The notes below the pieces were generated by a model, which was not told the origin of the DNA, searched no databases, and saw nothing but the letters and a program-made list of their open reading frames with translations. From assembly GCA_945861875.1 (NCBI GenBank), contig CAMAWC010000012.1, positions 1 to 58,325 of the forward strand: a stretch of 58,325 nt of DNA. Direction: 5' to 3'. Below, one piece after another: positions 1-8,878 of the stretch. A program made the position numbers and the translations under genes. This DNA is from Bordetella parapertussis (GTDB lineage Bacteria > Pseudomonadota > Gammaproteobacteria > Burkholderiales > SG8-39). Each line of letters starts with the position of its first letter. Position 1 is the stretch's first letter.

Positions 1-575
1 TCCACCTCGACGTGGCCGGTTATGGCACCAGTCCGCCATGCCATGCTGTCTTGATCAGAGCTGGCGAGGTACGCGCGCGGAAAGCCGCCGCGCAACCACA
101 GGCGGGTCACGGCATCGCTGTCGTAATGCCCTGCCGGCCCGCATACTTCCTGCAGGTTGAAGCCGGCGACTTCCAGCGTCTCGACGCGACCGAGCAAGGA
201 CTCGCCGGTTTGACGCAGCAACGCCGGCGAGGCGCTGCCAAGCAGCAGGTATTGCCCGGCAGTGTCGGAGCGGTCAATCAGTACCCGCAATATCGGGAAC
301 AAGCCCGGCCGGCGTTGCACTTCGTCGATGACAACCAGGCCCTGCAGCCGTGACAGCGTGTCGTGCGGTTCGGCCAGGCGCTGTGCGTGCAGGGGGTTTT
401 CAAGGTCAAAATAATTGGGAGAGTCACGCTTGAGGAACCTCTGGGCGAGCGTGCTTTTGCCCGACTGGCGCGGTCCGCTCAGCACAACGGCGCGGGAACG
501 CGCGAGTGCGGTTGTGGCGGAAAGCAGCAGGTCTGTGCGCTCCAGCATGGCCGGGATGCTAGCACCAATTACCAT
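1..575 (-). CDS. AAA ATPase, DUF4143 family (3' end cut by window)
   Basis: The frame is open from an ATG at 575 to the window edge, 191 codons, with the C-terminus missing. It shows a P-loop GPRQSGKST (K40), a Walker B LVVIDEVQ (D84, E85) and the family-typical segments LLGSASPALLR and LWLRGGFPRAYLA. This is the N-terminal AAA_14 module that precedes a DUF4143 domain, often found in accessory or toxin-antitoxin-like contexts; the cellular role of the family is poorly defined. The last dozen residues before the edge match the family pattern less well, so a frameshift there cannot be excluded. A TATAAT hexamer lies only 11 bp upstream of the ATG, so the mRNA may be nearly leaderless. Confidence 0.8.
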   Translation of the reverse strand, partial: MVIGASIPAMLERTDLLLSATTALARSRAVVLSGPRQSGKSTLAQRFLKRDSPNYFDLENPLHAQRLAEPHDTLSRLQGLVVIDEVQRRPGLFPILRVLIDRSDTAGQYLLLGSASPALLRQTGESLLGRVETLEVAGFNLQEVCGPAGHYDSDAVTRLWLRGGFPRAYLASSDQDSMAWRTGAITGHVEV

Positions 576-611
576 GAAATTCCAACATTATATGTTCTAA
601 CTTCATGGTAA
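569..611 (-). promoter_or_regulatory. Inverted repeat over the promoter and start codon of the ATPase gene
   Basis: Perfect 10-bp arms TTACCATGAA (569-578) and TTCATGGTAA (602-611) flank a TATAAT hexamer read leftward (587-592). The left arm contains the ATPase start codon. The arrangement would suit an autoregulatory operator or an RNA hairpin that hides the start. The repeat is visible; its function is inferred. Confidence 0.4.
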
Positions 612-645
612 ATATCTTGAGGCTGAGGCAGGACCCGGCCGCCCA

Positions 646-1338
646 TTACTGGTCCGCACCAAAATAGCCGGGGTCAAGTTCACCCGCGTAGCACACCGGT
701 GAGGCCAGTGGAGAGGCGGTGCCCGCGGCAGGCGCCCCGAGAAAAGCCAGCTTGTCGTCGTCGCGCCGGTAGATGCCACGCTCGGTGACGACAAAATCCA
801 CCGGGATGTCGTAGGGCTGGGGGTGGATGCTTGGCAGCCTGCCCAACTCGTGCACCACGCCTATCACCACCGGCCGCTTGGTCATTGCCGCCAGTGTGCG
901 GTCAAAAAATCCGCCGCCATAACCGAGTCGAAACCCGGCCGCATCAAAGCCCACCATGGGCAGCAATACCGTATCGGGAGTGCGTTCGGGGCCCTCGGCC
1001 GGATAAGGAATGCCCAGTGCGCCCTTGGCGAGGGCGGTGCCGGGATGCCATTCGCGAAAAATCAGCGGCGTCGCCGGGGCCAGTACCACCGGCAGGACGG
1101 TGGTGGCACCGGCCGCGCGCGCCTTGGCCGCGATGTGCCGCGCGTCGTATTCGTTGCGGTAGGGCCAGCACAGCGCCAGCACGCCCCTGCCCAGCCCCGG
1201 AAAGCCGCGCGTGAGGTGCGAGTCCATCGCCAGCCGCCATGACTCGAGCGTGGTTGCGTCCACCGCCTGCCGGCGCTCGATCAGGGATTTGCGCAGTGTC
1301 TTGCGCCAGGCGGCAATGTCAGCCGGAATCGTGCTCAT
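646..1338 (-). CDS. ygfA: 5-formyltetrahydrofolate cyclo-ligase
   Basis: This 230-residue protein matches the MTHFS family, which converts 5-formyl-THF to 5,10-methenyl-THF with ATP in the cytoplasm. The C-terminal nucleotide/folate signature RLGYGGGFFDR is intact, as are the N-terminal basic helix (WRKTLRKSLIERR) and the block LLPMVGFDAAGFRLGYGG. The last 30 residues after RRDDDKLAF are extra and low in similarity to the family. The gene is divergent from slt with a short gap. In many proteobacteria 6S RNA precedes this gene; here the upstream gap is too short for it. Confidence 0.9.
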   Translation of the reverse strand: MSTIPADIAAWRKTLRKSLIERRQAVDATTLESWRLAMDSHLTRGFPGLGRGVLALCWPYRNEYDARHIAAKARAAGATTVLPVVLAPATPLIFREWHPGTALAKGALGIPYPAEGPERTPDTVLLPMVGFDAAGFRLGYGGGFFDRTLAAMTKRPVVIGVVHELGRLPSIHPQPYDIPVDFVVTERGIYRRDDDKLAFLGAPAAGTASPLASPVCYAGELDPGYFGADQ

Positions 1339-1407
1339 GCGTTAATGCAAGGTTGGCGGCAAGTTCCGGCGAAACGGCAAATCGCTATGTTATTCTGCAA
1401 GAGAATC

Positions 1408-3378
1408 ATGAACATCCCCCTTTGCATGTACCGAGCGACTATAGCACTGTGCCTGTTGCTGCCGCTCGCCGCGATTGGCGCCGCGCCGCGCAACCCGACA
1501 CCCGATGAAGCGGTGGTTCTCGCCCGCGACGCCTTTCGCGCCGGCGATGTCGTCAAGCTCAACAAGGCCGCCGCGCTGGCCGGGAATCACGTGCTCGCGC
1601 CATGGATAGATTATTGGCAGACCAGCCTGCGTCTTGATGCGGCGACGCCCGAAGCCGTCAATGCCTTTCTCGCGCGCAACGCCGGCAGCCTGTTGGCCGA
1701 GAACGTGCGCCGCGAATGGCTTAAGCTGCTGGGCAAACGCGGGCAGTGGGAGTTATTCCAGGCGGAGTTTCCGCTGCTGGTCAACGAAGATGCCAACACC
1801 ACTTGCTACAGCCTTGCGGCACGCTGGCGCCAGCAGGATGACAGTGCGCTTGCCGAAGTGCGGCGCTACTGGACCACGCCAAAAGAACTGCCCGAGGGCT
1901 GCGTTGTGCTGGCCGAGGCCTTGCTCGCCAACGGGCGCTATACCTCGGTCGAGGTGTGGAACCGTATTCGCCTGCTGGTCGAAGCCGGGCAGGTGGGGCA
2001 GGCCAAGCGTACCGCCGCGTACCTGCCGCGCGAAGAGGCGCTCGATGCGCGCCAGCTCGATGCCGTCAACCAGGCACCGGTGCGTTATCTCGAAAAACCC
2101 GGCAATCTCGCTGCGCGACCGGCGCGCGAGCTGGTGATTTTTGCGCTGATGCGCCTGGCCAAAAGCGATCCGCAGGCCGCGGTGGGGTATTGGGATGCCA
2201 AGCTGCGGGAAAAATTTTCCGCCGAAGACCGCGCCTATGTCTGGGGACAACTGGGTTTTGCCGGGGCGCGGCGCCTGCTGCCCGAGTCCCTCGCCTGGTA
2301 TCGCGACACCGCCGACGCGGTGCTTTCCAACGACCAGCTTGCCTGGTATGTGCGCATCGCTTTGCGCCAAGCCGACTGGGCGGCGGTGCTCGCGACAACC
2401 CAGCGCATGGACGTGTTGCAACGAAACGAGCCGGCCTGGGTGTATTGGGAAGGCCGCGCGCAGCACGCCCTGGGCAATATTCCGGAGGCACACAAGCTGT
2501 TTGCGCGCGTTGCCGACGAGCACCATTTTTACGGCCGCCTCGCCGCCGAGGAACTTGGGCGCGCGGTTGAAATTCCCGCCAAGGTCGCCGTTCCGACCAA
2601 GGAAGAGGTCGCCGCGGCCGCGGCCAACCCGGGCCTGAAGCGCGCACTGGCGCTGTATCGGCTCGACATGCGCAGCGAGGCGACGCGTGAATGGCTGTGG
2701 GCGATACGCGGCACCGATGACCGCTTTTTGCTTGCCGCCGCCGACCATGCGCGCAAGTTCGAAATCTGGGACCGCGCCATCAGCACCGCCGATCGCACCC
2801 TGGCGCAGCACGATTTTTCGCTGCGCTACCTCGCGCCGCACCGCCAGGTGTTTGCCGAGTCGGCGCGCGCGCTGCAACTGGAGGAGCCCTGGGTGCTCGG
2901 ACTGGTGCGCCAGGAAAGTCGCTTTATTACCGGCGCCAAGTCTTCGGTCGGCGCCTCCGGTCTGATGCAGTTGATGCCGGCCACGGCGAAATGGATCGCC
3001 GGCAAGATCGGCATGAATAATTTCAGCCAGGCGCGGGTCAACGACATCGATGTCAACGTGCGCCTTGGAACCGCCTATCTGAAGCACGTCCTCGATGATC
3101 AGGGCGGTTCGCCGGTGCTCGCCGCCGCGGCCTACAACGCCGGGCCTGGCCGCGCCCGCCGCTGGCGCGACGCGCGCCCGCTAGAGGGCGCTATTTACGC
3201 CGAGAGCATCCCCTTTGACGAGACGCGCGATTACGTCAAAAAGGTGATGATCAACACCGTCTATTACGCCGCAATCCTGGGCGACCCGATGCGCTCGCTC
3301 AAGGCGCGCATGGGCACCATCCCGGCGCGCCAGGGTTCGGACAAGACGCTGGCACTGAAAGACGAGCCGGAGCAGTAA
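1408..3378 (+). CDS. slt: Soluble lytic murein transglycosylase (Slt70 type)
   Basis: A periplasmic lytic transglycosylase cleaves the MurNAc-GlcNAc bond of peptidoglycan to give 1,6-anhydro products. The start at 1408 gives a signal peptide (MNIPLCMYRATIALCLLLPL, cleavage after AIGA); an in-frame ATG at 1345 would add 21 unlikely residues. A long alpha-helical superhelical region (about 30-480) precedes the SLT domain, where RQESRF carries the catalytic Glu (about E503), followed by GLMQLMPATA and the AYNAGPGR motif. At 656 residues it has the usual family length. It heads the co-directional run slt - SDR - GST - cca, a familiar betaproteobacterial order. Confidence 0.93.
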   Translation: MNIPLCMYRATIALCLLLPLAAIGAAPRNPTPDEAVVLARDAFRAGDVVKLNKAAALAGNHVLAPWIDYWQTSLRLDAATPEAVNAFLARNAGSLLAENVRREWLKLLGKRGQWELFQAEFPLLVNEDANTTCYSLAARWRQQDDSALAEVRRYWTTPKELPEGCVVLAEALLANGRYTSVEVWNRIRLLVEAGQVGQAKRTAAYLPREEALDARQLDAVNQAPVRYLEKPGNLAARPARELVIFALMRLAKSDPQAAVGYWDAKLREKFSAEDRAYVWGQLGFAGARRLLPESLAWYRDTADAVLSNDQLAWYVRIALRQADWAAVLATTQRMDVLQRNEPAWVYWEGRAQHALGNIPEAHKLFARVADEHHFYGRLAAEELGRAVEIPAKVAVPTKEEVAAAAANPGLKRALALYRLDMRSEATREWLWAIRGTDDRFLLAAADHARKFEIWDRAISTADRTLAQHDFSLRYLAPHRQVFAESARALQLEEPWVLGLVRQESRFITGAKSSVGASGLMQLMPATAKWIAGKIGMNNFSQARVNDIDVNVRLGTAYLKHVLDDQGGSPVLAAAAYNAGPGRARRWRDARPLEGAIYAESIPFDETRDYVKKVMINTVYYAAILGDPMRSLKARMGTIPARQGSDKTLALKDEPEQ

Positions 3379-3393
3379 AATGGCATTGGTCGC

Positions 3394-3425
3394 ACCTTCC
3401 TTCCTGGGAGGTTGCCGGGCTTTTT
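3394..3425 (+). terminator. Weak hairpin with T-run after slt
   Basis: A 7-bp stem (3394-3400 with 3406-3412, one G-U pair) is followed after 8 nt by TTTTT (3421-3425). The T-run is not adjacent to the stem, so intrinsic termination is doubtful. It lies between slt and the SDR gene. Confidence 0.25.
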
Positions 3426-3439
3426 GATCGGGTAAAAAC

Positions 3440-4387
3440 ATGTCAAAAATTTGCGTCATCGGCGGCAGCGGATTCATCGGCCGCCATATTGTCAGCCTGC
3501 TCTCCGCGCAGGGGCACCAGGTCATCGTGCCGACGCGCCGGCGCGAGCGCGCCAAGCATCTCATCACCCTGCCCACCGTGGGTGTGGTCGATGCCGCGAT
3601 CAACGACCCGGCCACGCTGGCGCGCCTGTTTGTCGGTTGCGATGCCGTCATCAACCTGGTGGGCATACTGCACAGCCGCGCCGGCATGCCTTACGGACGC
3701 GATTTTGCCGAGGCGCATGTCGAGCTGCCCAAAACCCTGGTCGCCGCGTGTATCGCTGCGGGTGTGCCACGCTTTGCGCACATGGGCGCGCTGCGCGCCT
3801 CAAGCGACGCACCCAGCGAATACCTGCGTTCCAAGGCCGCCGGTGAGGCTGCTGTGCTGGCCGCCGCGGACTGTCTTGCCGTGACCGTATTCAGGCCCTC
3901 CGTGGTGTTCGGGCCCGAAGACAGCTTCCTCAACCTCTTTGCCAGCCTGTTGCGCGTATTTCCGCTGATGCCGCTTGGCTCCTCAAAGGCGCGCTTCCAG
4001 CCGGTCTATGTCGGTGACGTGGCGCGCGCCTTTGTCATGAGCCTCACCGAGCGCTCCAGCCACGGCAAGTCCTATGACCTTGTCGGGCCGCGCGTCTACA
4101 CCCTGCGCGAACTGGTCGCCTACACCGGGCGCGTGATCGGGTGCGAGCGCCCCATCATCGGCCTGGGCAAGATTCTCTCCGGCCTGCAGGCCTGTTCGCT
4201 CGAGCTGCTGCCCGGTTCGCTGATGACGCTCGATAACCTGCGCTCGATGGAACTGGACAGCACCAGCGAAGCGGCGCTGCCTTTTGGCATCGCCGCCACC
4301 ACGCTGGAGTCGGTGGCACCGTCTTACCTGGGAGGCGCCGATCCGCGAGCACGCTTTAACCTGTTCCGCGTCCGCGCCGGCAGGTAA
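3440..4387 (+). CDS. NAD(P)-binding SDR protein, complex I NDUFA9-like
   Basis: This 315-residue atypical extended short-chain dehydrogenase has the dinucleotide motif GGSGFIGRH at residues 8-16 and the block INLVGIL. It lacks the classical YxxxK catalytic pair: the region reads SEYLRSKAAGE, with a tyrosine and a lysine in a shifted context. These proteins resemble the eukaryotic complex I accessory subunit NDUFA9 and are usually annotated as NDUFA9-family or NAD-dependent epimerases. The bacterial substrate is not known. It is followed after 3 bp by a GST gene, so co-translation is likely. Confidence 0.85.
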   Translation: MSKICVIGGSGFIGRHIVSLLSAQGHQVIVPTRRRERAKHLITLPTVGVVDAAINDPATLARLFVGCDAVINLVGILHSRAGMPYGRDFAEAHVELPKTLVAACIAAGVPRFAHMGALRASSDAPSEYLRSKAAGEAAVLAAADCLAVTVFRPSVVFGPEDSFLNLFASLLRVFPLMPLGSSKARFQPVYVGDVARAFVMSLTERSSHGKSYDLVGPRVYTLRELVAYTGRVIGCERPIIGLGKILSGLQACSLELLPGSLMTLDNLRSMELDSTSEAALPFGIAATTLESVAPSYLGGADPRARFNLFRVRAGR

Positions 4388-4390
4388 GAC

Positions 4391-5047
4391 GTGCGGCTGC
4401 AACTCGTAATTGCCAACAAGAACTACTCGTCCTGGTCGATGCGGCCGTGGATTGTGCTGCGCCAGGCCGGCATTGACTTTGACGAGGTGCAGCTCAAGTT
4501 CACCGATGAGGTCAAGGTGCGCGGTATCGAGGCCTACGGCTCGCCCAACGGCCAGGTGCCGCTGCTGTTGATCGATGGTGCGCCGCTGTGGGACTCGCTG
4601 GCCATTTGCGAAACGCTGGCCGAGCTCCATCCGCAAAAGAAACTGTGGCCCGCCGATGCGCGCTCGCGCCGTCTGGCGCGCGCCGCCTGCGCCGAAATGC
4701 ACGGCGGCTTTCGCAACCTGCGCAGCGCAATGCCGATGAACATCCGCGCGGCGCACCCGGGCAAGGGCATGAGCGCTGAAGTACAGCGCGACATCGACCG
4801 CATTTGCGCGCTGTGGCGGGATTGCCGCGAACAGGCGCCCGGCGGCGACCTGCTGTTCGGTGATTTTTGCATCGCCGATGCCTATTTCGCGCCGGTGGTG
4901 ACGCGATTCATGACCTACGCGGTTGCGCTGCCTGCCGCGGCGCAGAAATACTGCGATGCCGTGCGCCAACTGGTGTCGGTGCGCGAGTGGGTGGACGGTG
5001 CGCGTGCCGAGACCGAGGTTGTGCCCGGCGACGAATTGTATGTGTAA
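4391..5047 (+). CDS. Glutathione S-transferase family protein
   Basis: GTG start 3 bp after the SDR stop; 218 residues. The N-terminal thioredoxin-like domain carries [14 protein letters not shown], with Ser as the likely glutathione-activating residue, then NGQVPLL with the conserved cis-Pro and [11 protein letters not shown] for the gamma-glutamyl contact. The C-terminal helical domain shows [14 protein letters not shown]. It is cytosolic and the substrate cannot be predicted. The same GST-cca linkage is common in Betaproteobacteria. Confidence 0.87.
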   Translation: MRLQLVIANKNYSSWSMRPWIVLRQAGIDFDEVQLKFTDEVKVRGIEAYGSPNGQVPLLLIDGAPLWDSLAICETLAELHPQKKLWPADARSRRLARAACAEMHGGFRNLRSAMPMNIRAAHPGKGMSAEVQRDIDRICALWRDCREQAPGGDLLFGDFCIADAYFAPVVTRFMTYAVALPAAAQKYCDAVRQLVSVREWVDGARAETEVVPGDELYV

Positions 5048-5085
5048 GAAGCAGCCCGCACGCGTGCCCCGATCGTGACCGCGGC

Positions 5086-6219
5086 ATGAAGGTCTACGAG
5101 GTCGGCGGTGCGGTACGCGACCGGCTGCTCGGCCTGCCGGTGCAGGACCACGACTACGTGGTCGTCGGCGCAACCCCCGAAGAAATGATCCGCCTTGGTT
5201 ACACCCCGGTGGGCAGGGATTTTCCGGTGTTCCTGCATCCGCAAACCCACGAGGAATATGCCCTCGCGCGCACTGAGCGCAAGACCGCGCCCGGCTACAA
5301 GGGCTTCCAGGTGCACGCCGCGCCGGATGTCACACTGGAGCAGGACCTGGCGCGGCGTGATTTCACCATCAATGCCATGGCCCGCGACGCCGACGGCACC
5401 CTCATCGATCCGCATGGCGGTCTTGCCGACCTCAAGGTCGGTGTGTTGCGCCATGTCGGTGCCGCGTTTGCCGAAGACCCGGTACGTATCCTGCGCGGGG
5501 CGCGCTTTGCCGCGCGCTTTGGCTTTGCCATCGCCCCGGCGACGCTGCAATTGATGCGCACCATGGCCGCTTCCGGAGAAGTCGATGCGCTGGTGCCTGA
5601 ACGCGTCTGGCAGGAGCTCGCCAAAGGCCTGATGGAGGATGCGCCGGCGCGCATGTTTGCCTTGTTGGCGCAATGCGGCGCGCTGGCCGCCATGCTGCCC
5701 GAGGCAGCGGCGCATGCCGCCGACCCGCTGCCCGCATTGCGCGGGCTTGAGCACGCCGCGCAGCGCAAGTTTCCCCTGCCGGTGCGTTTTGCCGTTTGTG
5801 CCCTCGGCCTTGCCGGCGAACACGCCGACGCGCTGGCGCAGCGGGTCAAGGCGCCGGGCGCATGCCGCGACCTGGCGGTCCTTGCCGCCAAGCTGTACGC
5901 GCGCATTGCCGCCGCCGAGACGGCCGGCGCTCCCGAACTGGTTGCCTTGCTGCAGGCGGGTGACGCTTTCCGCCGGCCCGAGCGTTACGACGGTCTGCTT
6001 GATGTTTGTCTGTGTGAAAGGGTGCGTGCTGGAGGCGCGCAAGTCGACCCCTGGCTGCCACGCCTGCGCATCGAACGGGCCCTGGCCGCCGCCGCCGTCA
6101 ATGCCGGCGCGATTGCCGCTGCCGGTGACAAGAGCGATATTGCAGCGCGCGTATTGGCGGCACGCGTCGCCGCCGTGCAAGCCGCGCTTGGCGGCGCCGC
6201 GCCCGCGACAGGCGCCTGA
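5086..6219 (+). CDS. cca: CCA-adding tRNA nucleotidyltransferase lacking the HD domain
   Basis: It adds or repairs the 3' CCA of tRNA. The start at 5086 ([12 protein letters not shown]) is fixed by alignment to the E. coli N-terminus; the upstream open frame is not conserved. The class II nucleotidyltransferase core is intact: [10 protein letters not shown], the metal site [18 protein letters not shown], then the neck and body domain [18 protein letters not shown]. At 377 residues it is shorter than the E. coli enzyme (about 412). The C-terminal half shows no HD phosphohydrolase motif, so phosphatase and 2',3'-cyclic phosphodiesterase activities are probably missing. Its stop directly abuts the next start. 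Confidence 0.93.
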   Translation: MKVYEVGGAVRDRLLGLPVQDHDYVVVGATPEEMIRLGYTPVGRDFPVFLHPQTHEEYALARTERKTAPGYKGFQVHAAPDVTLEQDLARRDFTINAMARDADGTLIDPHGGLADLKVGVLRHVGAAFAEDPVRILRGARFAARFGFAIAPATLQLMRTMAASGEVDALVPERVWQELAKGLMEDAPARMFALLAQCGALAAMLPEAAAHAADPLPALRGLEHAAQRKFPLPVRFAVCALGLAGEHADALAQRVKAPGACRDLAVLAAKLYARIAAAETAGAPELVALLQAGDAFRRPERYDGLLDVCLCERVRAGGAQVDPWLPRLRIERALAAAAVNAGAIAAAGDKSDIAARVLAARVAAVQAALGGAAPATGA

Positions 6220-7641
6220 ATGCACGCGCTTGCTGCTTCGTTGCTGCGCGGCCTCAGGCAAAACGTCTTGTCCGGGATGCGCCTGGCGCTGTTCCTCAGG
6301 GTAAGGCCGCTAGATTTTCGTGTCTCGGCCGAGGACTATGTCGTTCTGTTCGTGTTCAACCTGCTGGTCTGGCTGGGGGCGGGCATGCTGCGCGTCGGTT
6401 TTCCCGGTGTGTTCAACCTGTCGGCCCTGACTATTCCGTTGCTGCAGGTGCCGCTGACCCTGCTGGTATGCCTGGTCATTGCCAGGCTGTACGGCCGGCG
6501 CGAATTGCTGCTGGCCTTTGCACTTCTGCTCATCGCTCCGGATGCGCTGTTCGAAATCGCCGGTACAGCCCTGCAAATAGTGCTGGGCGCGCAAATATTG
6601 CCTCCGGCCTGGGCCATGCTGTTCTATTACGCCTATCTCGCCTGGTCGCTGGCGGTGATCCTGCGTGTCGTTGCGCTGCTTGCGTGGTGGAACTGGCCGC
6701 GTGCGCTGGCTGCAAGCGGTTTGTTGACGGCGCTGCTGGCGGTTTTCCTGTTTGCCCTGCCGCGCGCAGAATTATGGCAGGCCGCGCCGCAGCAAGACGA
6801 TGAAGACGGCGGCACGGCCTCGATTACGCAGGAGCAGTTGTTCCATGCGCAAACACCCCTGTTGATCGCGCAACTTGATGCGCTCGAGCCAGAGCGTCCC
6901 GGCGTGACCGATTTTTACTTTCTCGGCATGGCGCCGTTCGCCACGCAGGACGTGTTTGGCCGGGAACTGGCGATGGTCGACGAATTGCTGGGCGAGCGTT
7001 TTGATGCCGCCGGCCGTAACATACTGCTCTCCAACAATCCGGGAACCCTGGGTGAACTGCCCATCGCCACGGTCACCCACCTGCGCCTCGCGCTCGCACG
7101 TATCGCCACGGTGATGAATCCCGACGAGGATGTGCTGTTCCTCAATATCACCACGCACGGCTCGGAGGGGGGCGAGCTCGCCTTTGAGTTGCCGCCGCTC
7201 CAATTGGCGCAACTCACGCCGGCGGCGCTGTCGCGCATCCTCGCCGAGAGCGGCATCAAGTGGAAGGCGCTGGTCATATCGGCGTGTTATTCCGGCGGCT
7301 TTGTCGAGCCGCTCAAGGATGACAACACGCTGATCATCACCGCCGCGGCGGCCGATCGGCAGTCATTCGGTTGTTCGAACGACGAGGAGTTCACCTATTT
7401 CGGCCGCGCCTATTTCAATGAAGCCCTGCGCCGCAGCCTTTCTTTCATCGACGCCTTTGACATTGCCAAGGCCGGCATTGCGGCGCGCGAGCGCGCCGAA
7501 AAACTCGAACCCTCGAATCCGCAAATATTTGTCGGCGCCGCCATGCGCGAAAAACTCGGCGAGCTGGAAATACGCCTGAAGGGCCGCGCTAACATCAAGC
7601 AGGTGAACCTGCGTCTCGAACCCGTGCGCACCGCCCGCTAG
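6220..7641 (+). CDS. Membrane-anchored C13 (legumain-like) cysteine peptidase
   Basis: The ATG follows the cca stop with no gap, implying coupled translation. It is 473 residues: about five hydrophobic segments in residues 35-190, then a catalytic domain from about 215. The family dyad is visible: His313 in NITTHGSEGG and Cys356 in VISACYSGGF, as in legumain/GPI-transamidase-type peptidases. Bacterial membrane C13 proteins have no well-established substrate. The topology suggests that the catalytic domain faces one side of the inner membrane, but the sequence does not show which. Confidence 0.8.
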   Translation: MHALAASLLRGLRQNVLSGMRLALFLRVRPLDFRVSAEDYVVLFVFNLLVWLGAGMLRVGFPGVFNLSALTIPLLQVPLTLLVCLVIARLYGRRELLLAFALLLIAPDALFEIAGTALQIVLGAQILPPAWAMLFYYAYLAWSLAVILRVVALLAWWNWPRALAASGLLTALLAVFLFALPRAELWQAAPQQDDEDGGTASITQEQLFHAQTPLLIAQLDALEPERPGVTDFYFLGMAPFATQDVFGRELAMVDELLGERFDAAGRNILLSNNPGTLGELPIATVTHLRLALARIATVMNPDEDVLFLNITTHGSEGGELAFELPPLQLAQLTPAALSRILAESGIKWKALVISACYSGGFVEPLKDDNTLIITAAAADRQSFGCSNDEEFTYFGRAYFNEALRRSLSFIDAFDIAKAGIAARERAEKLEPSNPQIFVGAAMREKLGELEIRLKGRANIKQVNLRLEPVRTAR

Positions 7642-7682
7642 GCGTGGTCAACCCGGTGCAGGCCGACGCCGTTGTTTTACCC

Positions 7683-8168
7683 ATGTTCCAACGCCTGACT
7701 TGCCTGTTGCTGCTGCTCCCCGCCCTCGCCGCAGCCGCTCCGGCCGGCGGGCGCGCTGGAAAGTTGTTGCAAAAGATCGACGCCGACGGCAACGGCATGA
7801 TTTCCCGCGCCGAGGCGGCGGGTGTGCCGGATCTGGCCGCCAATTTTGACCTCATTGACGCCAACCATGACGGCCAGATCACCCCCGATGAACTGCGTGC
7901 CTGGAACAGGGGCCGCGGTACGCGAGCGTGGAGCGGTGGTAAAAGTGGCAAGAACGGGCTGGACGAGCAATTCACCCGCGCCGATGGCAATGGCGACGGC
8001 CGGCTCAGTCGCGATGAGGCCGCGGCGCAAATGCGCCGCTTGGCGCGGCACTTTGACGCGGTTGACGCCGATCACGACGGCTTTGTCACACGCGAGGAAC
8101 TGCGCGCTTACCTCCATGCCCGGCGTGATGCCAGGGAGCGCAAGAGCGGTTCCGGCGGCGCGCGCTGA
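7683..8168 (+). CDS. Secreted EF-hand calcium-binding protein
   Basis: The start at 7683 gives a signal peptide (MFQRLTCLLLLLPALAAAAP); an in-frame GTG at 7644 would bury it. The mature protein of about 140 residues has four EF-hand loops: DADGNGMISRAE, DANHDGQITPDE, DGNGDGRLSRDE and DADHDGFVTREE, all with canonical acidic ligands and a final Glu. It is probably a periplasmic Ca2+ sensor or buffer. The next gene is a second EF-hand protein, and the pair may be functionally linked. Confidence 0.82.
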   Translation: MFQRLTCLLLLLPALAAAAPAGGRAGKLLQKIDADGNGMISRAEAAGVPDLAANFDLIDANHDGQITPDELRAWNRGRGTRAWSGGKSGKNGLDEQFTRADGNGDGRLSRDEAAAQMRRLARHFDAVDADHDGFVTREELRAYLHARRDARERKSGSGGAR

Positions 8169-8177
8169 GCCCGGTTG

Positions 8178-8241
8178 CAAGCTGTAAAAGATGTAATTCC
8201 CGGTTACAGCTTGTGTCACGGCGGCAAATCCGGCCTAGCAT
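8178..8241 (+). promoter_or_regulatory. Inverted-repeat operator and putative promoter of the second EF-hand gene
   Basis: Perfect 10-bp arms CAAGCTGTAA (8178-8187) and TTACAGCTTG (8204-8213) enclose a second, nested pair TGTAA (8192-8196) / TTACA (8204-8208) spaced by 7 bp. A TAGCAT hexamer at 8236-8241 could be a -10. The 7-bp-spaced palindrome resembles sites bound by OmpR-type response regulators, but the regulator is not identified. A good Shine-Dalgarno (AAGGAG) precedes the ATG at 8272. Confidence 0.4.
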
Positions 8242-8271
8242 GTGATCCACACACCCTCGTAAGGAGCACCC

Positions 8272-8859
8272 ATGAAACGTACCGCATTTATTCTTTCACT
8301 GCTGTCTATTACCGCTGCCGCTTGGGCGCAGACGCCGCCGGCCGCCAACGACGAACGCCGCCCCGGTGTATCGCGCGAACAATCGGAACAAAGGCGCGAA
8401 CAATACAAGCAGCGCTTTGAGGCCGAATTTAAAAAGGCCGACACCGACGGTGACGGCGCCCTGTCCAAGGCCGAGGCGGAAAAAGCCATGCCGCGCCTGG
8501 CGCGGGACTTTGCCGCCATCGACGTCAACAAGGACGGCAAGGTTACTCAGGATGAAATTCGCACCTACATGCAGACCCGTATGGCTGCGCACCATGGCGG
8601 CAAAGGCGGTGAACAGGGTAAGCCGCGCTTCGATGAAAAGTTCAAGAAGGCCGACACCGACGGCGACGGTGCCTTGTCAAAGGCCGAGGCCGAGAAAAGC
8701 ATGCCGCGCCTGGCCCGGGACTTCGACGCCATTGATGCCAACAAGGACGGCAAGGTGACGCAGGACGAACTGCGCAGCTTTATGGTCGCGCACCATGCCG
8801 AACACCGCAAGGGGGCTGGCCCCGGCCCGGGGAAAACCGACACCCCCAAACCGCAATAG
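8272..8859 (+). CDS. Secreted EF-hand protein with internal duplication
   Basis: This 195-residue protein has the signal peptide MKRTAFILSLLSITAAAWAQ. Four EF-hand loops occur as two near-identical pairs: DTDGDGALSKAE plus DVNKDGKVTQDE, then DTDGDGALSKAE plus DANKDGKVTQDE. The two halves (from FEAEFKKADTDG and from FDEKFKKADTDG) are about 70 residues apart and nearly identical, so the gene arose by a recent in-gene duplication. It is likely a periplasmic Ca2+-binding protein. Its own promoter and operator lie upstream, and its 3' end is next to a mobile-repeat-like element. Confidence 0.85.
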   Translation: MKRTAFILSLLSITAAAWAQTPPAANDERRPGVSREQSEQRREQYKQRFEAEFKKADTDGDGALSKAEAEKAMPRLARDFAAIDVNKDGKVTQDEIRTYMQTRMAAHHGGKGGEQGKPRFDEKFKKADTDGDGALSKAEAEKSMPRLARDFDAIDANKDGKVTQDELRSFMVAHHAEHRKGAGPGPGKTDTPKPQ

Positions 8860-8878
8860 CCGGCGAGCGAAAAGGGGG

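Noticed and set aside
1339..1407. 6S RNA next to the folate cyclo-ligase gene
   Set aside because: The divergent gap to slt is under 70 bp, too short for 6S RNA.
1753..3087. A 444-codon open frame on the minus strand opposite slt
   Set aside because: Slt has full-length homology and catalytic motifs on the plus strand; the antisense product has no recognisable domain.
4915..6261. A 448-codon open frame on the minus strand opposite cca
   Set aside because: Antisense to a clear CCA-adding enzyme; composition and lack of motifs mark it as a shadow.
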